The notes beneath the pieces were generated by a model. It saw only the letters and a list, made by a program, of their open reading frames with translations. It was not told the origin of the DNA and did no database searches. This document shows, one piece after another, positions 1-7,573 of a stretch of DNA of 19,065 nt (positions are counted from its first letter, which is position 1; every line of letters begins with the position of its first letter). The DNA is taken from positions 1 to 19,065 of the forward strand of contig JABMNB010000684.1 of NCBI GenBank assembly GCA_013205335.1. Direction: 5' to 3'. The stretch comes from Rhodospirillales bacterium (GTDB lineage Bacteria > Pseudomonadota > Alphaproteobacteria > Reyranellales > Reyranellaceae). The position numbers and the translations under genes are program-made.

Positions 1-2
1 AA

Positions 3-104
3 GGGAACCGAGGGCGGACAGAAGCGCGAGCACGCCGGCGCCGGTATTACTGGGGCGCCGCAAACTCTATGCTTTCTCGGCTTTTTGGAGTTTTGCGCAA
101 AGGG
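3..104 (+). repeat. Direct repeat copy A, upstream of acyl-CoA ligase
   Basis: This stretch aligns with 2031-2130 at a constant offset of 2028 bases until a single one-base gap near position 85. By hand count about 82 of 98 positions agree. The best conserved blocks are 13-26 and 67-100, the latter ending at the ribosome binding site of the ligase. Copy A contains a perfect 7-bp inverted repeat (36-42 with 54-60) that copy B does not keep. Read as codons, differences between the copies are mostly amino-acid changing, so the similarity looks like a DNA element (promoter and leader, or a dispersed repeat) rather than a coding remnant. It may extend left of the window. Confidence 0.8.
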
Positions 105-111
105 ATTCAAG

Positions 112-1704
112 ATGTCGCAATCGACGCCTGCCACTGAAGGTATTCCGGCTCCGGGTTTGATCGGCCGGGTCGCCATCGGCGACATTGTGCGTCGCGCCGC
201 CCGTCGGCATCCGGAGCGGATCGCGCTGGTCGAGGGCGATACGCGCGTCACCTTCGCGGCGCTGGATGCCGATATCAACCGCTTTACCCACTTCCTGCTC
301 GGCGCCGGGTTGGCCAAGGGTGATCGCGTAGCCAGCCTCTGCAACAACTCCTATCAGTTCGTCATCACCATGTTTGCCATCCACAAGGCAGGCATGATCT
401 GGGTGCCGATCAACACCGGCTTGGCACCCGACGACATTCGCTACATTCTGGAGCACTCGGAAGCCCGCCTGGCGATCGTCGATGACGCGCTCTACGCCAA
501 TCCGACGCTGCGGCAGCCGATCGATGAGCTGGTCGGCAAGGGCGTGCTGCTGCCCGTCGCGGGGCATGACGGCGCGGGCGGCATGATCGCCTATTCCGAA
601 GCCATGGCGGGACGGTCGGCGGACGAGCCGGAGATCGCGATCGAGGATCGCGATGTCGCCCAGATTATGTACACCAGCGGTACGACTGGACGGCCCAAGG
701 GGGTTATGCAGACCCATATGGCTGTCTATATCGCCTCACTCGGCAATGTCATCGAAATGGAGGCCCGCCGTGGCGACGTAACGATCGCCCTAATGCCGCT
801 CTTCCACTGCGCGCAGCATACGTTCCTGTGCACGTTCCTGCAGGCCGGTGCGACGTCCGTCATCATGCGCGGCTTCGACCCGGCAAAAGTGATTTCGGCG
901 ATTGCTCGCGAGCGGGTGAGTTTTGTCTTCATGCTGCCGCTGATGTATTCGGGGATTCTGGATCATTCATCGCGCGGCACGCATGACCTCTCAAGCCTCC
1001 GGCTCTGTCTCTATGCCATGGCCCCCATGGCCGAGCCGCTGCTGCGCCGGCTGATTGCCGAGCTTTGCCCGAACTTCATGCTGGCCTCCGGGCAGACGGA
1101 AATGTATCCGGCCACGGTCTTCTTCAGGCCCGAGGAACAACTCCGCCGGTTCGGCAGCTACTGGGGCGAGTCTTCGCTTATCAACGACACAGTGATCATG
1201 GATGATGAGGGAAGGGTGCTGCCGCGCGGCGAGGTCGGGGAGATCGTGCACCGCGGGCCGAACGTCATGGCTGGCTACTACAAGAATCCCGAGGCCACCG
1301 CCGAAGCCCGCAAATTCGGCTGGCACCATACCGGTGATCTCGGGATGTTCGATGCCGATGGACAGCTGCTGTTCACCGACCGCAAGAAGGACATGATCAA
1401 GACCGGGGGCGAGAATGTGCCGTCGATCAAGGTCGAGGCCGTGCTACTGCGGCATCCAGGCGTGGCCAATGCAGTGGTGATCGGCCTCCCGCACCCGCGC
1501 TGGATCGAGGCGGTGACGGCAGTCGTGATCCTCAAGCCGACCGTAGAGGTGACCGAGGAGGACATCATCCAGCACTGCAAGTCCCACCTTGGCGGCTTCG
1601 AGGTGCCGAAGGCCGTGCGCTTCGTCGATAGCCTGCCGATGACTTCAACCGGGAAGATCCAGAAGCAGCCGTTGCGCCAGACGTATCATGGGCTTTACGG
1701 CTGA
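112..1704 (+). CDS. Acyl-CoA ligase (AMP-forming, ANL superfamily)
   Basis: Predicted to activate a carboxylic acid with ATP to an acyl-adenylate and then transfer it to CoA, in the cytosol. At 530 residues it has normal ANL length. The P-loop YTSGTTGRPKG lies at about 187-197, and the TGD aspartate at 409. DRKKD at 423-427 and GGENV just after mark the hinge and C-terminal domain, and the catalytic lysine of STGK is K515. The A5 motif reads SGQTE rather than the usual YGxTE. The substrate is not evident; FadD-like medium or long-chain acids and aromatic acids are all possible. The start is taken at ATG 112 because AAAGGG at 99-104 sits seven bases upstream; an in-frame TTG at 85 would add nine residues. 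The gene stands alone, 436 bases ahead of two LLM genes, and shares an upstream repeat with them, which hints at joint control. Confidence 0.92.
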   Translation: MSQSTPATEGIPAPGLIGRVAIGDIVRRAARRHPERIALVEGDTRVTFAALDADINRFTHFLLGAGLAKGDRVASLCNNSYQFVITMFAIHKAGMIWVPINTGLAPDDIRYILEHSEARLAIVDDALYANPTLRQPIDELVGKGVLLPVAGHDGAGGMIAYSEAMAGRSADEPEIAIEDRDVAQIMYTSGTTGRPKGVMQTHMAVYIASLGNVIEMEARRGDVTIALMPLFHCAQHTFLCTFLQAGATSVIMRGFDPAKVISAIARERVSFVFMLPLMYSGILDHSSRGTHDLSSLRLCLYAMAPMAEPLLRRLIAELCPNFMLASGQTEMYPATVFFRPEEQLRRFGSYWGESSLINDTVIMDDEGRVLPRGEVGEIVHRGPNVMAGYYKNPEATAEARKFGWHHTGDLGMFDADGQLLFTDRKKDMIKTGGENVPSIKVEAVLLRHPGVANAVVIGLPHPRWIEAVTAVVILKPTVEVTEEDIIQHCKSHLGGFEVPKAVRFVDSLPMTSTGKIQKQPLRQTYHGLYG

Positions 1705-2030
1705 CCTCATCGCAGTGGCTATCGACACAGCCTGTCCGTGCTCAGAAAGCCATCCGGCCATGGAATCGGTGTTCCGATGAAGGCCACGGTTGACGATGTT
1801 CGGTTATCAAATAGAGCGCCGTTCTCATGCGACGGAGGCTCCCTGCATGGGATCTGGGCGCGCCAGCAACCGAGTGATGCAATTGCGGATCGCGACGACG
1901 CCCGGCACCGCGACGGCGTCGCAGGTTCAGTCACCGCGAGAAGTTCAGACCGCGCGACGCTCGTAGCGATGGTGGAGGGCCACGAGTTCGAGCTCCAGGG
2001 TGAGGCGACTACGAACCCGAAACGAGAGCA
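1705..2030. other. Intergenic stretch with no supported gene
   Basis: I see no convincing gene here. A long plus-strand open frame begins at 1738 and runs on to 4080, but its middle part lies out of frame over the LLM gene at 2141-3001 and reads as arginine-rich shadow sequence. A 7-bp perfect inverted repeat (1896-1902 with 1915-1921, 12-base loop) could fold into a hairpin but has no T-run, so it is at best a weak terminator for the ligase gene. Confidence 0.6.
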
Positions 2031-2130
2031 GGGAAGCTGGGGCGGACAGAAGCGTGAGCATGCCGAAGACGGTATGACTGCGGCGCTGAAAACGCTATGC
2101 TTTTTCGGCTTTTGGAGTTTTGAGCAAGGA
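2031..2130 (+). repeat. Direct repeat copy B, upstream of LLM gene
   Basis: Second copy of the element at 3-104, roughly 84 percent identical by hand alignment with one single-base gap. Its right end contains AAGGA at 2126-2130, the likely ribosome binding site for the ATG at 2141, just as copy A ends at the ligase's binding site. Both copies hold TATGCT (68-73 and 2096-2101) about 40 bases before the start codon, which could be a -10 box, but the -35 match is poor. The shared element suggests that the ligase and the LLM pair are expressed or regulated in the same way. Confidence 0.8.
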
Positions 2131-2140
2131 CAGCCAAGCC

Positions 2141-3001
2141 ATGAAGTTGGGACGCTTGGGAGTCTGGTATTCGACCGACAAGCTGAACGGAACCCAACTC
2201 GCCGATCTCATGCGAGTCGTCGAGGGTGGTGGCTATTCGGCTTTCTGGTATCCCGAATCGCGCGGCTACGAATCGATGTCGCTGGCCGCCTATCTGCTGT
2301 CGAAGAGCACGAAGCTCACCATCGGCAGCTCCATCGCCAACATCTATGCCCGCGACCCGTTCACCGCGCAGCGGGCCACGGTGTCGTTGAACAATATTTA
2401 CGGCGGCCGGTTCATCCTGGGCCTTGGCGTCAGCCACATCCCGATGGTCGAGGGATTGCGCGGCCATCGCTACGACAAGCCGCTGGGTGCCATGCGCGCC
2501 TATCTCGACGGCGTCCACAAGGGCCTGCCCGCCGGCGAGGAACTGCCGGTGGTGGTGGCAGCGCTTGGCCCCAAGATGCTGGCCTTGAGCGCCGAGAAAT
2601 CGCGCGGCGCCGTGCCCTACAACGTGACGTCCAAGCACACGGCGCAGGCTGCTGCCATCCTGGGGCCGGGCAAGACTCTCGCCGTCGAACAGAAGGTCAC
2701 GCTCGAAACCGATCCCATCCGCGCCCGCGCGCTCGGCCGCAAGGAACTTTTGCGCTACATGGGGCTGCCGAACTATCGCAACAACTGGCTGCGCGAAGGC
2801 TTCAGCGAAACCGATCTCGCCGACGGCGGCAGCGACCGCTTCATCGACGCCATGGTCCTGTGGGGCGACGCGGAGACGATCAAGAAGGGTCTGCGCGCGC
2901 ATTTCACCGCCGGCGCCACCCACGTCTGCCTGCAGCCCGTCCACGACGACGGCGATTTTGCCGCGCGCGACCACATGCTGGCGGCGCTCGCCGACATCTG
3001 A
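2141..3001 (+). CDS. LLM-family F420-dependent oxidoreductase (resembles TIGR03620 group)
   Basis: A 286-residue TIM-barrel protein of the bacterial luciferase-like superfamily. Its opening (KLGRLGVWYSTDKL) and the segments FWYPES near 40, TIGSSIANIYARDPF near 67-81 and YGGRFILGLGVSH near 92-104 are those I associate with the TIGR03620 (MSMEG_4141-like) subgroup, predicted from phylogenetic profiling to use F420. The reaction is probably hydride transfer between F420 and an organic substrate that I cannot name. The start is ATG 2141 with AAGGA at 2126-2130; an in-frame TTG at 2120 is less likely. It ends at 3001, 11 bases before the next LLM gene, so the two form an operon. Confidence 0.9.
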   Translation: MKLGRLGVWYSTDKLNGTQLADLMRVVEGGGYSAFWYPESRGYESMSLAAYLLSKSTKLTIGSSIANIYARDPFTAQRATVSLNNIYGGRFILGLGVSHIPMVEGLRGHRYDKPLGAMRAYLDGVHKGLPAGEELPVVVAALGPKMLALSAEKSRGAVPYNVTSKHTAQAAAILGPGKTLAVEQKVTLETDPIRARALGRKELLRYMGLPNYRNNWLREGFSETDLADGGSDRFIDAMVLWGDAETIKKGLRAHFTAGATHVCLQPVHDDGDFAARDHMLAALADI

Positions 3002-3012
3002 GGGAGACAGTG

Positions 3013-4080
3013 ATGGATTTCGGCATCGCGCTGCCCACGGCGGCAGATTCTTGGAAGCACGCGAAGCGGGCCGAGGAACTGGGGTTTAGCCACGCCTGGT
3101 TCTACGACACGCAGATGCTGAGCGCCGACTGCTTCGTCGCCATGGGTGCCGCGGCCGTCAACACGAAGAGCATCCGCCTCGGCACCGGCGTTCTGGTGCC
3201 GTCCAACCGCATCGCGCCGGTCGCGGCCAATGCGCTGGCGACACTAAACAGCCTGGCGCCGGGCCGCATCGACTTCGGCGTCGGCACCGGCTTCACAGCG
3301 CGGCGCGCCATGGGCTTCGGCGCCATCAAAATCAAGGACATGGAGGCCTATATCCACCAGGTCTACGGCCTGCTCGCCGGCGAGACCGTCGATTTCGAGA
3401 TGGAAGGCCAGAGCCGCAAGATCCGCTTCCTCAATCCCGAACTCGACCTGTTCAACATCCGCGATCCGATCACGTTGCACCTCTCGGCGTTCGGGCCGCG
3501 CACCCGCGCCCTCACGGCCAAGCTTAAAGCCGGCTGGATCGACTTCGTCGGCAATGTCGAGAACGGCATCAAGGAAGTGCAGGCGATGCGCGAGGATTGG
3601 CAGAAGGCCGGACACGCGCCGGGCGACCTCAAGGCCACCGCCTTTGCGCTTGGCTGCGTGCTGCAGGAGGGCGAACCGGCCGACTCCGAGCGCGCCATGG
3701 CCCAAGCAGGACCGCGCGCGGCGGTGATGCTGCATCGTGCCGCCGACGAGGCGCTCCTGAACATGAAGCCGACCCAGGCCCTGCTCGCCGAGCGGCCGGA
3801 ACTGGCAGGCTATGTCGCTCTGGCGCGGACCTACGAGCCCAAGGATGCGCCCTATCTGGAAAACCACCGAGGGCATCTGATGTTCGTGAAGCCCGAGGAA
3901 AAAAAGTTCGTCACCGCCGACCTGATCCGCGCCACCTCGTTCACCGCGACCGAGGGCGAGATCAAGCAGCGCATCGAGGCGCTGCGCGGGGCGGGCTACA
4001 CCCAGTTCACGATCCAACTCGTGCCCGGCCAGGAAGCGGCTATCGCCGACTGGGCCCGCATCGCCAAGGCCTTCGGCTAG
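3013..4080 (+). CDS. LLM-family flavin/F420-dependent oxidoreductase
   Basis: A 355-residue luciferase-like protein. The N-terminus MDFGIALPTAADSW, the LGTGVLVPSNR segment near 58-68 and LAPGRIDFGVGTGFTARRAMG near 80-100 are typical of the methylenetetrahydromethanopterin reductase-like branch. That branch includes many F420 and some FMN enzymes, so the cofactor is inferred mainly from the setting. It is longer than its upstream neighbour and not a close copy of it. The start is ATG 3013, with GGGAG at 3002-3006 seven bases before it and directly after the stop of the preceding gene; the two are surely co-transcribed. A longer in-frame extension back to 1738 exists but overlaps the preceding gene. 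No terminator with a T-run is visible downstream. Confidence 0.9.
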   Translation: MDFGIALPTAADSWKHAKRAEELGFSHAWFYDTQMLSADCFVAMGAAAVNTKSIRLGTGVLVPSNRIAPVAANALATLNSLAPGRIDFGVGTGFTARRAMGFGAIKIKDMEAYIHQVYGLLAGETVDFEMEGQSRKIRFLNPELDLFNIRDPITLHLSAFGPRTRALTAKLKAGWIDFVGNVENGIKEVQAMREDWQKAGHAPGDLKATAFALGCVLQEGEPADSERAMAQAGPRAAVMLHRAADEALLNMKPTQALLAERPELAGYVALARTYEPKDAPYLENHRGHLMFVKPEEKKFVTADLIRATSFTATEGEIKQRIEALRGAGYTQFTIQLVPGQEAAIADWARIAKAFG

Positions 4081-4362
4081 GTCGCGGGGACGATGCAGTC
4101 ACTGCCAGCAATCGTTCACGCGGATGTGGGCGAGAGAAAATTGCAGATTCAGCAGGAATATACTTTTGATTCAGGCAAGCTGGCGGTCGGAACGCGCCAG
4201 TTCTCCTACAGGAGCATGACCTGCCCGCGCACGCCGCGGGTTGACGCAGAAGCGAGGGTGGAGCTTGCCTCGGATGGTACGTCACGCCAGGCCGACTGAG
4301 TCCGGATTGAGCCCGTCCCCACCGAGCACCGATAAGAGTCGGAACGGACACATGGCGCTGCC
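4081..4362. other. Convergent intergenic stretch without a clear gene
   Basis: Small open frames exist on both strands (plus 4093-4299; minus 4040-4390), but neither has a recognisable motif and the minus one overlaps the end of the LLM gene. A GC hairpin (4224-4229 with 4235-4240, five-base loop) followed by TT could act as a weak terminator for the plus-strand operon ending at 4080. A small inverted repeat lies at 4203-4214. The stretch may be debris of an old insertion, but I cannot identify it. Confidence 0.5.
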
Positions 4363-4504
4363 TGTCACAGGCAGTACCGGGCTGTGACACCAGAAGAAGA
4401 AACGACGCCCAAAAAAGCCCGTGAAACCGGGCTCGGCCCGGACCCCAGGCGAGTGTGTGTCACAGAAAATGTCACAACTTGGTGTGACATGGGCGCGTGT
4501 GACA
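4363..4504. repeat. Cluster of six TGTSACA motifs
   Basis: TGTCACA occurs at 4363-4369, 4458-4464 and 4470-4476, and its complement TGTGACA at 4383-4389, 4484-4490 and 4498-4504. Two of them make a perfect 8-bp inverted repeat, ATGTCACA (4469-4476), six bases, TGTGACAT (4483-4490). Six matches to a 7-base word in 142 bases are well above chance and look like an array of protein-binding sites. The half-site resembles those of CRP/FNR-type proteins, but the arrangement sits between two convergent operons rather than before a gene. Confidence 0.7.
4411..4433 (-). terminator. Rho-independent terminator of the minus-strand operon 4542-8359
   Basis: Read on the minus strand, AGCCCG, a six-base loop and CGGGCT form a perfect stem (4433-4428 with 4421-4416) followed at once by a run of T (4416-4411). 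This is a textbook intrinsic terminator, about 108 bases beyond the last stop codon of the four-gene operon. On the plus strand the A-run precedes the stem, so it would not end plus-strand transcripts efficiently. Confidence 0.85.
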
Positions 4505-4541
4505 CGCGATCAGGAGAACGGCTCTTCGGCGTGCGAAGAGC

Positions 4542-5420
4542 CTAGCCGAAGGGACGGATGACCTTTTCGCCGAAGCGCGCGAGGCTCTCTTCCAGGTTCG
4601 GCATGAAGGCACTGGAGGGCAGCACGATGCGGCCGATGCCCTGCGCTGCACGTTCCTTGATGGCCGCTTCCGCATCCTTGCCCGAGCCGGGCAAAAGATC
4701 GGGGCAACCGGCGAGCATCTCGATGGCTCCGGGATCGCGGCCCGCCGCTTCGGCGGCACGGCGTGCGATGTCGATCAGGGGCATCGTGTCGGCGGGACGG
4801 CCGATCGATGGGAAGAAGCCGTTGCCGAGACGGCCGGCACGCCTGGCCGCGGCCTCGGAGTGGCCGCCGACGATGATCGGCACGCTGCCGGTCACCGGCT
4901 TGGGGTTGCAGCTCACCTCGCGGAACTTCACGAACTCGCCGGCGTAGCTCGCGCCGTCGCCCGCCCATAGCGCCCGCATGGCCGCGATGTATTCGTCGGC
5001 CCGCTTGCCGCGCTTCTCGAACGGCACGCCCAGCGCCTCGAATTCTTCTTTCAGCCAGCCGACACCGATGCCGAGTTCGATGCGCCCGCTGCTCAGATAG
5101 TCGAGGGTCGCAACCTGCTTGGCCAACACCAGTGGATTGCGCTGCGGCAGGATGAGCACGCCCGTCATGAAGCGCAGCCGCGTCGTGACGGCCGCGACCG
5201 ACGCCATCCAGATCAGGGGATCGGGCATCAACGCGGTGTTGTCGCCCGGCAGCCGGCCGCTGGCGGCATAGGGATAGGTCGAGCTGTAGGTATCGGGCAA
5301 CACGACGTGATCCACGGCGAAGACCGAATCGAAACCGGCCGCCTCCGCCAGCCGCACCAGCCGGTGCGCCCCGGCCAGATCGGGGAAGCTGTTGTTGCCG
5401 AAATGCAGGGCGAATTTCAT
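4542..5420 (-). CDS. LLM-family F420-dependent oxidoreductase (TIGR03619-like)
   Basis: A 292-residue luciferase-like protein, last gene of the minus-strand operon. The segments SVFAVDHVVLP near 34-44, LPQRNPLVLAKQVATLDYLSSGR near 89-111, GVGWLKEEFEALGVPFEKRG near 116-135 and a VPIIVGGHSEAAARRAGR block near 181-198 are the signature layout of the Rv2161c/TIGR03619 group, whose members are predicted or shown to bind F420. The substrate is unknown. The start is ATG 5420, whose A is also the last base of the stop codon of the preceding gene (TGATG), so translation is probably coupled. A longer frame exists upstream but lies inside that neighbour. It is a distant paralogue of the next gene, not a recent duplicate. 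Confidence 0.92.
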   Translation of the reverse strand: MKFALHFGNNSFPDLAGAHRLVRLAEAAGFDSVFAVDHVVLPDTYSSTYPYAASGRLPGDNTALMPDPLIWMASVAAVTTRLRFMTGVLILPQRNPLVLAKQVATLDYLSSGRIELGIGVGWLKEEFEALGVPFEKRGKRADEYIAAMRALWAGDGASYAGEFVKFREVSCNPKPVTGSVPIIVGGHSEAAARRAGRLGNGFFPSIGRPADTMPLIDIARRAAEAAGRDPGAIEMLAGCPDLLPGSGKDAEAAIKERAAQGIGRIVLPSSAFMPNLEESLARFGEKVIRPFG

Positions 5421-6316
5421 CACAGCAGGTCCGCGACGGTGGCCCGATAGCGGGTGATCGCCGTCAGGTGATCGTCGTAGCTCTTGCCGGCGATGCGCTT
5501 GTGATGGGCGCTCATGTAATTGGTATGGGCGTTCACGTGCGTGACGCCGGCCTTCTTCCAGAAAGCGATTTCCTTGCGCCAATCGGCCTCGGCACCAATG
5601 CCGGGCGAGACCCAGACCTCCAGCCCGACCGATGTGGGATCACGGCCGGCCGCGCGGATCATTGTGCGCAGCTTGTCGAAGGCTTTTAGCGCCTCGTCGC
5701 CCGCCGGATAGGCGAGCGGCATGAAACCGTCGCCATATTGTGCCGTCCGCCGGAACGTCGCCTCGGCGTGGCCGCCGAACCAGACCGGCACGCGGCCGGA
5801 CTTCGGTCGCGGATTGATGCCGCCGTCGTCGAGCTGGTGGAATTCGCCCTTGAACGTGACGTGCGGCTCCTTCCACAGCGCCTGCATGAAGCGGACCTGC
5901 TCCTCGGAGCGTTTGCCGCGCGTCTTGAAATTCTCGCCCAGCCCTTGAAATTCGATTTCGTTCCAGCCGACGCCGATGCCGAGACGGAACCGTCCTTCGC
6001 AGAGCTCATCGAGGCAGGCCGCCTGCTTGGCGACCAGCGCCGCCTGGCGCTGCGCCAGGATCAGCACGCCGGCAGCGAAGCCGATCTTCTTCGTGACGCC
6101 AGCCAAATAGGCAAACAGCACGAAGGGATCGTGATAGGCCGTGGCGGTGGTGCCCATGCGGCGACCGCCATGATCGACATTGGGATTGCCGCCCAGAACA
6201 TGGTCGGGGCCGACGAGATAGTCGTAGCCCAGCGCCTCTGCAGCTTGTGCATAGTCGCGCAACACCGCCGGGCCGGTGCCGATGTCGCCCACCGGCAGGG
6301 ATGCACCGAGTTTCAT
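5420..6316 (-). CDS. LLM-family F420-dependent oxidoreductase (TIGR03619-like)
   Basis: A 298-residue luciferase-like protein, third gene of the operon. Recognisable blocks are LGYDYLVGPDHVLGG near 29-43, LILAQRQAALVAKQAACLDELCEGR near 88-112, GVGWNEIEFQGLGENFKTRG near 117-136 and VPVWFGGHAEATFRRTAQYGDGF near 177-199. These give the cofactor-binding barrel of the F420-dependent TIGR03619 type. The start is ATG 6316, preceded by GAGGAAGA five to six bases upstream; GTG 6328 is possible but would overlap the upstream stop. The gap to the upstream gene (stop at 6325) is eight bases and the downstream gene overlaps by one base. The substrate is not evident. Confidence 0.92.
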   Translation of the reverse strand: MKLGASLPVGDIGTGPAVLRDYAQAAEALGYDYLVGPDHVLGGNPNVDHGGRRMGTTATAYHDPFVLFAYLAGVTKKIGFAAGVLILAQRQAALVAKQAACLDELCEGRFRLGIGVGWNEIEFQGLGENFKTRGKRSEEQVRFMQALWKEPHVTFKGEFHQLDDGGINPRPKSGRVPVWFGGHAEATFRRTAQYGDGFMPLAYPAGDEALKAFDKLRTMIRAAGRDPTSVGLEVWVSPGIGAEADWRKEIAFWKKAGVTHVNAHTNYMSAHHKRIAGKSYDDHLTAITRYRATVADLL

Positions 6317-6324
6317 GTTCTTCC

Positions 6325-7569
6325 TCACTCCGCCGCGGCGGCCTTACGGGGCTTCAGGTCGGTCGAATACTTGATGCCGACCGGCGCGTTGGCTTCGAAC
6401 GGGCTTTTTAGGTCGAGGCTCTTGGCGATCTCGCGGATCGCCGGGAACACCTCCTGGCCGATCAGCTTGATGCAAGTGAGCGAATCCGCCTGGCTCACCC
6501 GGCCGTCGTTGCCCCACAGCGCCAGAATGCCGGGCCGCGTCTCCTCCAGGATGCGCTTCAGCTTGGCCACCACCGTCTTGGGCGTGCCGGCGATGATGCG
6601 CAGATCGGCCATCTGCTGCTCGAAGCTGGTCTCGCCGCGCGGATTGCTGGCGCGGCCCGAAGCGAACTCGACGAAGGTGCGGCGGGCCGATGGCGAGCCG
6701 TAGCCCGACGGCGTGCTCCACACCGGATGCGCGAGACCGGTGAACTCGCCCTGCATCCAGCGGAATTGCCTGGCGTTCTCGATCGCCTTCTCCTCGTTGT
6801 CGGAGACATGGACCTGGATCAGGTAGCCGCGGTTCTCTGGTCCGCCGACATAGCCCACGTCGGCCGCGACGCTGTCATAGAGTTCCCAGATCTTCTTGGT
6901 CTGCTCGATCGAGGTGTTGAGCGCGATGTAGGGATAGCGCTGCTGCGCCGCCCAGATGATCGTCTCCTTGCTGATCACGCCCGGAATCCAGACGCGCGGA
7001 TAGGGTTTCTGCAGCGGCACCGCCCACGGATTCACCACACGGTGCTGATAGTGCGTGCCCTCGAAGCGGAACGGACCTTCCTGTGTCCAGGCCTTCACGA
7101 TCAGCTCGTGCGCTTCCTCGAAGCGCTCGCGGTTGAAGGCCGGATTGACGCCTGTGGCGAGCTGTTCCTGGCCGCCGCCGCGCACGAAGCCGGAGACCAG
7201 CCGGCCCTTGGAGATCATGTCGATCATGGCGAGCTCTTCGGCGAGCCTGATCGGGTTCTCCGCTAGCGGCAGCGGATTACCCAACATCACGATCTTCACC
7301 TTCTTGGTCATGCCGGCCAGGACGGCGGCGAAGATGTTGGCCTTAGCCTGCATGCAGAACGGCGCGTTGTGGTGCTCGTTCAGCATGATGCCGTCGACGC
7401 CGACCTCCTCGGCCAGCATGTATTGCTCGATGTAGTTGTTGTAGAGCCTGGAGCCTTCGACCGGATCGAAATGCTTGTTTGAGAGCATCAGCGCCGTGGC
7501 GCCGAAGTCGCGGCCGGCCTGCTCGGGATAGGCCGACATCGGCTGCTCGGTGAAATACATCAGGTGCAT
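6325..7569 (-). CDS. Long luciferase-type LLM monooxygenase
   Basis: A 414-residue luciferase-like protein, clearly different from the other LLM genes here. It is longer and has LNEHHNAP at 63-70, the EHH-type motif found in luciferase alpha-like FMNH2 monooxygenases such as limonene or alkanal oxygenase relatives. ENPIRLAEELAMIDMISKGR near 105-124 and GFVRGGGQEQ follow. It may therefore use reduced FMN and oxygen rather than F420; the sequence alone does not decide. It ends in an alanine-rich tail. The start is ATG 7569, with GGGAG eight to twelve bases upstream and only four bases after the stop of the alpha/beta hydrolase gene. An oxygenase beside a hydrolase is a common catabolic pairing (oxidation, then ester or lactone opening). 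Confidence 0.88.
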   Translation of the reverse strand: MHLMYFTEQPMSAYPEQAGRDFGATALMLSNKHFDPVEGSRLYNNYIEQYMLAEEVGVDGIMLNEHHNAPFCMQAKANIFAAVLAGMTKKVKIVMLGNPLPLAENPIRLAEELAMIDMISKGRLVSGFVRGGGQEQLATGVNPAFNRERFEEAHELIVKAWTQEGPFRFEGTHYQHRVVNPWAVPLQKPYPRVWIPGVISKETIIWAAQQRYPYIALNTSIEQTKKIWELYDSVAADVGYVGGPENRGYLIQVHVSDNEEKAIENARQFRWMQGEFTGLAHPVWSTPSGYGSPSARRTFVEFASGRASNPRGETSFEQQMADLRIIAGTPKTVVAKLKRILEETRPGILALWGNDGRVSQADSLTCIKLIGQEVFPAIREIAKSLDLKSPFEANAPVGIKYSTDLKPRKAAAAE

Positions 7570-7573
7570 GGCG

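Noticed and set aside
3..104. Copy A of the repeat read as a peptide similar to copy B (shared GGQKREHA and TLCF)
   Set aside because: Between the two copies amino-acid-changing differences outnumber silent ones by about three to one, and the copies go out of frame with each other at the one-base gap.
1738..4080. A 780-codon plus-strand open frame
   Set aside because: Only its last 355 codons (from 3013) look like a protein family. The part over 2141-3001 is an arginine/histidine-rich shadow of the LLM gene in another frame, and the first part has no recognisable content.
4093..4299. Small plus-strand open frame of 68 codons in the convergent gap
   Set aside because: No family resemblance and no convincing ribosome binding site; hairpins cut through it.
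4040..4390. Minus-strand open frame of 116 codons in the convergent gap
   Set aside because: It overlaps the end of the LLM gene, is rich in arginine, proline and serine as expected of a GC-rich shadow frame, and shows no motif.
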